This document shows positions 23,001 to 32,000 of a DNA stretch of 34,683 nucleotides, piece after piece. The position numbers were made by a program, and so were the translations under genes. The stretch lies in contig JBBHKE010003116.1 of assembly GCA_037447655.1 (NCBI GenBank), positions 156,501-191,183 on the forward strand, in the 5' to 3' direction. The notes under the pieces were generated by a model. That model was given only the letters and a program-made list of their open reading frames with translations. It had not been told where the DNA came from and did no database searches. Numbering within the stretch: the first letter of the stretch is position 1; every line of letters starts with the position of its first letter. Origin of the DNA: Zygnema cylindricum (lineage: Eukaryota > Streptophyta > Zygnematophyceae > Zygnematales > Zygnemataceae).

Positions 23001-26000
23001 TCTTGTTCCAGAAATTGCTGAATGCTGGTGACTATATTTTATCCTATTCAAAAGGTTTCCACAAAATCTCGGGAGTTGTCACACTGGCAAATTATTTTTG
23101 TGTCATTGACCGTGAAGTATGTTTTTATAAAAAACGTCATCTTCATGGTCTTCAATCCTCAATTCAATTTGGACTCTCTTTGATAATGGTTATCATGTGA
23201 ACTTTACTGATTGCGCAGATTCCTCACGCAATGCTGTTGACCTATATGTTTGGGATCTGAACATTTGTGACGATATCAAATTTCAACCACCCAGAAGTGT
23301 CAATTAATCAATTGATTCAAAGATAATTTAAGAGTTTAGTTTACTGATTTGATATTACGTGTGTTCCAGTGTCATGTTAGGTAGACGTTCTGATCCTAGG
23401 ATCGCTTTCTTTGTCGCATTTTTCTTCTGAGACAAGTCTCAATATTGTTCCCCTTATCTTCCCGTCTGCTAGACTTCTTTTCCCCTAAAATTGCAGATAC
23501 ATTTCCAAAATTTGTATGCAGCTGTTTCCATGTGATTTTATCCTCTTTACGAGATATTGATGGCCCGCGAAACGATCGCCTGCGTGAAATGAGCCTTGAA
23601 TTGTTGCATGATCTCTGCATTGATTTGCCCACCCGTGGCCCAACCATAGACTTCCTTCAAGCTCTGCACTTTGACTTCCTCCTCGAGCGTCTGGATGAGG
23701 TGGCATATGAGGCCCTGCCTTCACGAGCCACGCAGGCCTTGCGAGTCAGTGCGCTTCAACAGGTAGGAAGAAAGGTCCTCTACTTATTTTTAAAAAATAT
23801 AGACTTTTCAGATACCAAAAGGTCGCTTCCGTTGCTATAGACTTTATTTGGGTTTGAATTGGATGTCCTCAAGGGAACCTTGATGGTGGTTTTTGAAATT
23901 CTGGTATCTCTGAACTCTTGACAAGTCTAAAATCTGTTATGATGTCTTTCGTTGTCTGAACCTTAGGCTGAGTGTTCAGCTCTAAGAAAGACCAGCTAAA
24001 CTGAAGCATGTCTCATTCATGTGGAAATTGGTCTTTGTCCTGTCTGACAGAGAGCCTGGATACTCAAGCTCCTTGCATTGGGACTTCACACAGCAGAACC
24101 TGCTCTTCTGGAGCAATACAGAGTGTATCAGACTTTCCTTAGACAACTTTTTCTGCAAGCCCAATCCCAATCCCAAGGCCAAGGCCTTGAAGTTGCCACT
24201 ACTGGGTTCAGCAATCTACTGTTGGGCACCGGAGATGCTACGGGTGATGTGCGAAAGGCTAAGGTGCAGTGCAGCTTTTTAAGAAGTGGAATAACATAAA
24301 TGTTATTTTTAGAGGGCTTCCATTGAAAAACAGGATTGTCCTTGTTCTTCTGAGAATAGTTTCCCCAGCCCCCTCTCCCTTTTTTATCTTTTTTAGTTTC
24401 TTTTTTCCCTTGATGGTTTTGAAAGAAGGGAAGCAACAGATGTCATGTGTTGTGTTAGTAAATAAACAACTTGTTCTGAAATACTTGCGTTGTTTTGTGT
24501 ACATACAGTGACTTGTTCTTCACTTCAAAAAATATGAAGTTGCTAGTATAACTTATCAAGCGACGTTAATTAGAGGTATGTTTCTAACATAGTGTTGTTG
24601 TATGCGTCAGGCATTGGAGATCTTGGATCTTTTATTGTACAGAGTACCTTCCACACAGATCCAATGGCCTCCTCAAAAAGCAGCACTCTTCAAGGAGCTA
24701 CGGGTATGATGTTTCTTTTTGTTAGATGTGTTTTAGGAGATTTTGATCATTATGATCGAAAGATGTTTGCCTTGCTGTTTCTCATGAGTAGACATCTGTT
24801 GTGACACCATTTTTTGCTGAACTTTCTAGAGCATGTTTCTCGCTGGCATGTAAGCTGTACTGTCTTATCAACACAGGAAAAACCTCACGTTAAATTCTAT
24901 GATAGATAGAGCCCCAAGGCTAAGCAGGTCAATACAACAGAGTTAACTTGCCAAATGTTCTGTGTGTTTCTGAACTTCTCGAGGTTCTGAACTTATTGCA
25001 CTTTTCTACCTTTTGCACCTTTTCTACCATTGTACTTTTGTACTATTGTTCTGTTGTTCTGTTGGGCATTGTACTTTTCTACCATTGCAGTTTTGTACCA
25101 TTTTACTTTTGGACGATTGTACTTTTGTACCGTGAACTTGGGGTGTAAGGATTTAATGACTTGTTTCCACATTTGAGTACGTGCATATTATGTTGAACAA
25201 CAATATACAGGTCATAGTCGAATATTTTTATCCTTGTCTATCCCTACGTAGATCAAGTTCTGGAACCATATTGGGTTGCTTATTCTGAATTAGTCCGCTC
25301 TTGTTTGGCAAACTAATTGTACCTTGGTGTTTCTTGGGCTGTAGTTGCATGAGCTTTTGGAGAATCCCTCCAGTACAGCTGAAGGTGGTCTTCATTTTAA
25401 ATCACAGCGTGGAGATAATCTGATTGATGTCACCCGATTGGAAAGCTGCTTATTGCAGGTTCGGCGTTTCCATTCTTGAAGAATTTTTGCTGAATGTTTT
25501 GGTTCTTTGTGTAAATAGGAATTTAGCAATCGAGGTTTCAGAGGTTATTTTGAAAATTTTATGGTTGTTAACTGTTGTTGGAGATTCGGATGTTTGTATT
25601 TCCGTCTCAAGCTACAACTCATGGTGTAGCCAAGAAAAGTGGACCTATTGAGGCTCAGCATTTTTGCCTCCTACCAACCTTTTTGATTCAAGGGATAAAG
25701 AATCAGAATTTTAATGGTCTTTGTTAAAATTTGAATAGAAAGCTGTTATGTACTTTGGTAAAGGTAAATCTATACATCATTTTTCCCTGTGCATATGAAT
25801 ATTGAAGTATAGTCAGTCCAAGGACCAAATGAACATATGCAACCTAAATGAATTGAGATCTAATCCTGGGTGAGTGCCTGTAATTTTCCTGTTGTTTTCA
25901 CTCAAAAGTGCAATTTGGAAAGAAGGGCTTGCGCACCGTCCACAACATTCTTGTGGTCCACACATTTGAAGCAATCTTAATTATGTTTAGTAGCGAAAAG

Positions 26001-29000
26001 ATATGTTAGTGTTAATGCCCATAATTTAAAAGATGATAAGAAAGTTTCTGTAGATTCAGAAAAACAACAACCAGAGATGGAAGGAGAAACTCTGGTCTGA
26101 GACCACCATGAATAAATGCTCAGCTTTTGTCTGGGCAGACTAGTTGTAGAGAAATGGGACAAAGTATGATCCCTGTAAGCTAAAAAGGGAGCCTCTTATT
26201 TCACATAACATTGTTTTGTCACTGTGATTCACAGTAATTGATGGGTTCGTTTGGGGAAAGATAGGCGCCTCAGCACATCTGAGAATTATGGCGTTGGAAG
26301 ATGTGGCTAATTCAGGTTTATTTTAACCATGATTCGTGCAGGAATACAAACGTGTGGAGATTTCTCACAACCTTGCAGGGAACCCGGCCCAGCAAATGGT
26401 CCTTCGTCAGGCGGTTCAGGAGGCTCTTGAATGGGCAGAAAGGTGCAACCAGCTGGTGGAAGAACAAGCTGCCCAGCTTCATCTGACAGTGGCATGGACC
26501 CGCCTTGTGCAGGTCAGTTTCAGTACTTATCCCATTTTTTTAAATGCGAGCAATAACTAATCGAGACCACTTTTGTTTGCATCATCCTGCCAGGAAGGCT
26601 GGAGCCTGTAGCTTGTGTTAGGTTAATCTCTTTCTCATTAACAAAGCAATGAGTGCTATTTGATGTGTATTATTTTGAGTGTTTACCAGAATCACTGGTT
26701 TCATCAATTTAGCAGAAAAATAACAAGTGAAATTGCATCGGTTCAGTCCTTGCATGTGACAACTTCGGGGGTTCTGGGTTGGAGCTTTCTCAGATTGCCA
26801 TAATAGAACGATATGAGCTTCTGAACCTGGATTTTTCATCGCAGCTGCTCTTTGAGTAAGCACTTTTGTCTTGTTTTCTCTCTTTGGATTTTTGAGATCG
26901 TACGATTAAAAAACTTCATTTTCTGGACAGAAAATGAATATGGATGGGGAAACGACAAAAATGACCTTTTTAAACAGTTGTTCCACTTTTTAGGGATCAC
27001 AATGTGGCTCATGCTAATTTATGTCTTGCACGAAAATTGGTTTGGTGTACTTGTATTGTCACACTTCGCTGTATTAAACATAGCAAATATTACCGGCACT
27101 TACCTGAAATGCACAATAAAGGCAACATGAGAACGAGTTGCTTCAGGATGATTTTTGGCCGAATCTGTCTGTGAGATGCAAAGAGGAACAGTTGCCTTAA
27201 TGTCTTTCATGGATAAAGTCGAAACAATGGAGGAGGGATGACGTATTGAGGTATCTGTCAGTTCTCGACGGAATTTAGCGTGTGCTAGGAAAGAAGAAAT
27301 CTGTTGGCCAAAGATGGAAAATGACGAGGAGCGAGAGGGTGTTTGAGTCATTCAAAATTGGGAAAAGAGTGAGAAGCAATACAATGAGAGAGAAGAGAGA
27401 GCCAAAGTGAGAGAGGATAACGAAATTGGAAAATAAGGGGGTTTGGCATGTCCCAACATGGGGTTCCGAGCTCCAAACATGTAGTCAATGATCAATCTAT
27501 CAAAAGATCGTGAGGAGAGAGCAGTCTAAGCTGCCAAATATATTATATTAGTTTTCAAAGGCAATTTAATTTTTTTTATATAGAATTTTCTACATATTGT
27601 TAGATACCCATTAAAATCTTCATCGCAGACTGTTAATATGTATCAAGGTGGTCTCAAAGGCAGCCATATTATATGTTTTTTTTCCAAATCATACCTTTTT
27701 TTTCTCTGATCCTCCAATTTACGATGCAGAGTGATGGGAGCCACACTGAATGCAGTTGCATCTTCAGACTGTTCGCTGGAAATGGCACTTCCGTTAAGCG
27801 AGGTATAAAGACACCGTCGACTGGAAATGTTTTATTATTTGTCCTTTAAATTTTGCACATTTCGAGTACCTGCATTGCAATTCAATCAACAGTAAGGGGC
27901 ATATTTCTTGAATTTTATCTTGTAAGAACAACAGCGTTTCTCGATGAAGTTCCTTGAATGTTTTCGCAGATGGCTGCCTTTCAACAGATATAAGTGTCCT
28001 TTGTTTGATCCCTTTCCACATGTACAGCAGTACCAGAACATGCCAGGTTCTATGTGTTTAATGAAGATTGTGAAGTGGCAGATTTATGGTGTCAGTCCTC
28101 ATGGTTTTGAAGTGGGGCTCAATGAGGGGACAAAAGTAATGAACTGGATTGCCCCTTTTGTAGTTTTCTTTAGGGCTCTTTGTTTTCCCATATGTATTGA
28201 CAAGTGGTCGTGACTTGTTGACTACGTGATGGAGAAATTCTTTGTCTACAGGATGTCTTGATTTTTGCTTCCTACATTCTGTTTTGTGTTGTTATCAACA
28301 GAGAAGTAAACAAATGCCTGGGATTCATGTGACAGGTGGCCTTGACGATTATGACAAAGCTCCAAGGTTTATGTATTGCCAGTATTGATGATGGAACCGG
28401 TGATATTAGCGGCGATGTCACTTTTGTGGATCTTTTAGTCAAGCACCGTCTTCCAACTGCTTCGTGCACTGTGATTCTGTCTCGATTAGTGGCTACTATA
28501 CTCCGACACGACAGTTCAGAAATCCTTCGCAGAAGGTAAAGTAAGAACAAACCATGGGGGAGCTCAATCTGGGTGCAGAAAGATTTTTCATCTCCCTGTA
28601 ATTGGGGGCCTTGAGGACTGTTTATGGAGTAGCTAGCATCAACAGGAGAGGCGGAAGCGGAAATCCTATTTTGGAGAATAATGAGAATCATGGAGTTTCT
28701 ATGTTGGGTGTTTGACAGATTGTATGCAACCCTGTTGATCTATTTGCAATACTGCCATGGATCTACTACACCCATGCTGCCACAGGCTGTTATGATGTCT
28801 CTCATTTCCAACGGACCGGTGGAGGACGAGAGGGCAGAGGTTGACAAGGTAAAGATTTCTATGGCTCTCTGCAGACAAAAGGTGTTGTTTGTTTCTGTTC
28901 CCTAAGCTTTTTTCAATGGTGGGTCTGATGAAGTCATTCATACTATGTTTGCGACAATTTTGAAAGTGATGTAAAACGATGAGCCATGGACCAAAGAAGT

Positions 29001-32000
29001 ATTTTTTTTTCACAGTGAGTTTGGTTTTAGGGTGTTCAAAGGTGGTTCCTGTTCTCATGGGAGGGTGTGTTCCAATTGTGACATTTGAGCAGTTTGTGTT
29101 ACAGCCAGCTTCTAGACCATAATCTACTGTTCGATTCTCTTTATTGATCTTAACTCAGTTTTAAAGCTGGCTTTTGTTTTTTCACAATGGTTGGCTTTTT
29201 TTGCTTGGGTTTGCATTTGTAAATTAGGTGCAATTAGATGATCAGTCAGCTGTCATCTGAGGGCTGATGTTCTCTGTTTTTTAAATTGACAAACTGTGAA
29301 AAAATCATTTCTTATCATTCAGTAGGTGACAGGGTTTTCTAAGGCTTTGAGTTGTTCAATTCCATCACTTATCTGGGCCTTGTAAAAAGGGTGTTATAGT
29401 TATCTGTTTATTTGAATGCTCGCATATAACTTGACTTCGCTGCCTAAGCCACACCATGGGTATGAAGAAGCTGTAGAATTTGGCAAGAAGGTGGGAATTT
29501 ACTGTCACTGCCTTTTACTTTAGTTAACAACTTTAACCGTCACTTGAACTATATGTTCTGTTTTCAATTGACAGATGCGACGTGACCAAGCCGATCTCTC
29601 TCATGCAAATTTTGACATTCTCCGATCAGAAGCTGTGGCACTTATTGATATATTGGCTCGTGACGCAAATAATGGAGCAGAAACGGGACGTTCCCTGTCT
29701 TATAACACTCTTACTTACCTTCTTTCTGTAGAACAGGACAACAACTCCGCGGTTTTTTTGTCACAACTGCAGAGCCAAGCTTTGCTTCAATCTTGCCTTG
29801 CTGTCATTGCCAGCAGTGCCTACCATGTGAGTACGATCAAGACTTTTGTCAAAAGGTCATAATAGGGCTCTCTTGGGTAAGTAGATTGAATCTGTTTTCA
29901 TCAAAAAGTAGGAGATGGGCATCTTAAAGCTCTTTCAGAAAACGGCAGATGACTCTTTATTTCTTTTTTGGAAATTCAGTCATTGAGGGTCTTTGAAGTT
30001 TCTATGAATGCTGACATGACCTGAATTCATTTTAACTCTTTAGTGAAAAGATTGTGGAAATCCAACATATGTCTAATTTAAGGACTTTTTCAGCCCTTTT
30101 TATGCCAATTTTGTTGCCATATGTTCACGTGAGACTTCTCGCATAGTAAAGGCATATTCTTTCTGTCGTGTATGACCTCTGGCCGTCTCTAAGAATGTCT
30201 GAATATTATTTTGTCAGAACCAAGACAACTATTTGCAACTCGTTGTTTCTGCAGAGAGAAGCCCTTGTTATTGATGCGATTTTTTCAAATCTGTGTAGTT
30301 TTCATGGCAAACTATCTTTGTCATGGTGATGCTAACTTTTCAAAGTAATATTTGGGTTTGAGATGGTGCATTTTAGGCGGTGTTGATGCCAACTCCTGAA
30401 TCCATGCGACAGCTGTATACACAACAGGCACAGCTTTTTCTGTTGCAAAAAGTGACCAATGAGAAAAATAAACGTGGCGCTAAGTTACTTTCGGCCATGG
30501 GAGGTTTGCGCAGTTTTGCTGCGTGCCGTGTCCTCAGTTTGCCTGTGCAGGTTAGTCACGGCTTTGGGCGCTGTAGTTTGTGGGAGTGGGTGGTCTGCAC
30601 CACTTCCTGTACAGAGGAAGAAAGGAACCCATGTGGACACATGTTTTTGTCCCTGTATTAGTTACTATGCTCCACACTAAACTATGCGTAGTTAAAAAAA
30701 AACGGCTTCACAGTGAAACCTTGCTGTGTCCAAGAGAACAGTTCCTCCAGCTTTTTGCTCGAACAAAATAAAATGAGTCCTCAGAAAAGCCTGTTGTTTC
30801 ATCAGACCATTGATGTGCTTGGTTTTTTCTAACATTTCAGCTACTTTTTTTATGAGATTGGGTTCTTAGCAAGCAGTTTTTTCTTCAAATAGCAGGTACC
30901 TAATGCTATGTTCGCGCACTTGGTATTCAAGTCGCCTTGTAATCTCTCTTGAATTTATGATGCCTCTGCTAACTGTTTCATGGTCCTTTAGAGTGTTAAC
31001 CATAGTCTGTCGAACCCAAGTAGGGATGGGAAAACAGCGTAGTTCATGCTAAATCGTGTATGCAAGCTAAGGTCTTATTTTGGAAGCTTGTTAGGGGTTT
31101 GTGGTGTCTATGCTTTACATGTGTGGATAATCAACATCTATATTTAGAATGGTCATTCTACTGAAGGTGGATGGTAAACATGTTAGAAGTGTTACCGTTG
31201 TCTTGGCTATTTTGCAGAATGAGTCGGAAAGTTCGAAGTCTGTTTTTGGAAGTCTAATTGTACCCTCTCAACGTCAACGCTACCATCAAATTGTGGCTCC
31301 AATTTTGAGTTTGGTGTTATCTATATCTGAGCTTGCCAGCAGCAGCTCGACCAATGATTCCATTAGGGTAAGGCGTTAACGACAGGAAGGCAAGTGGGCT
31401 TGTTTTTCTGGATGTGTGCGTTTTTTGCATAAACACCGTGAATCAGTTTCTTATAGTGTATTACTGAATGCCTAAAACCTCTGTTGTCTTGGTGCTATTG
31501 TATGACCAAATATTCCTCCCGATAACTTTTCTTTAGCGGGTTTTTAAGCTTGGTTTGATCGCATCACATGGTTTGATCACATGGTTTATTTATTTTTTTT
31601 TTTTTTTTTTGTCAGGAGAGCGATGGAGTGACATCTGAGGTGGCAGATTTTCTTGACATCCACCAGCCTTTGGTTGAGCGTGTCCTTGAAGACAAAAATC
31701 CTATTCCAAATTTGGCCGATTTGACGGAGTTGAGTTTGGTGACAGGCATTTTGAAGAGGGTAAGTTTACTCCCTGATGGTAGCATGCACAACTGCCTTCT
31801 TCAGGTAAGAATGAATAGCATAAGAGGAACAAAAAAAGTGTTGTTTTCCTTTGGAAGAAGGGTGTCATTATTGCGCCACATGAAGGAACGAGCTCATCAG
31901 GAGTTGCAGCTTTCAGTACCTTCGTTTGTATGAAGTTGTTTGTATGAAGTATGTGAAAAAAGTTCCATGTGGGATTTGTGCAAAGTGTATGGATGCTCTT

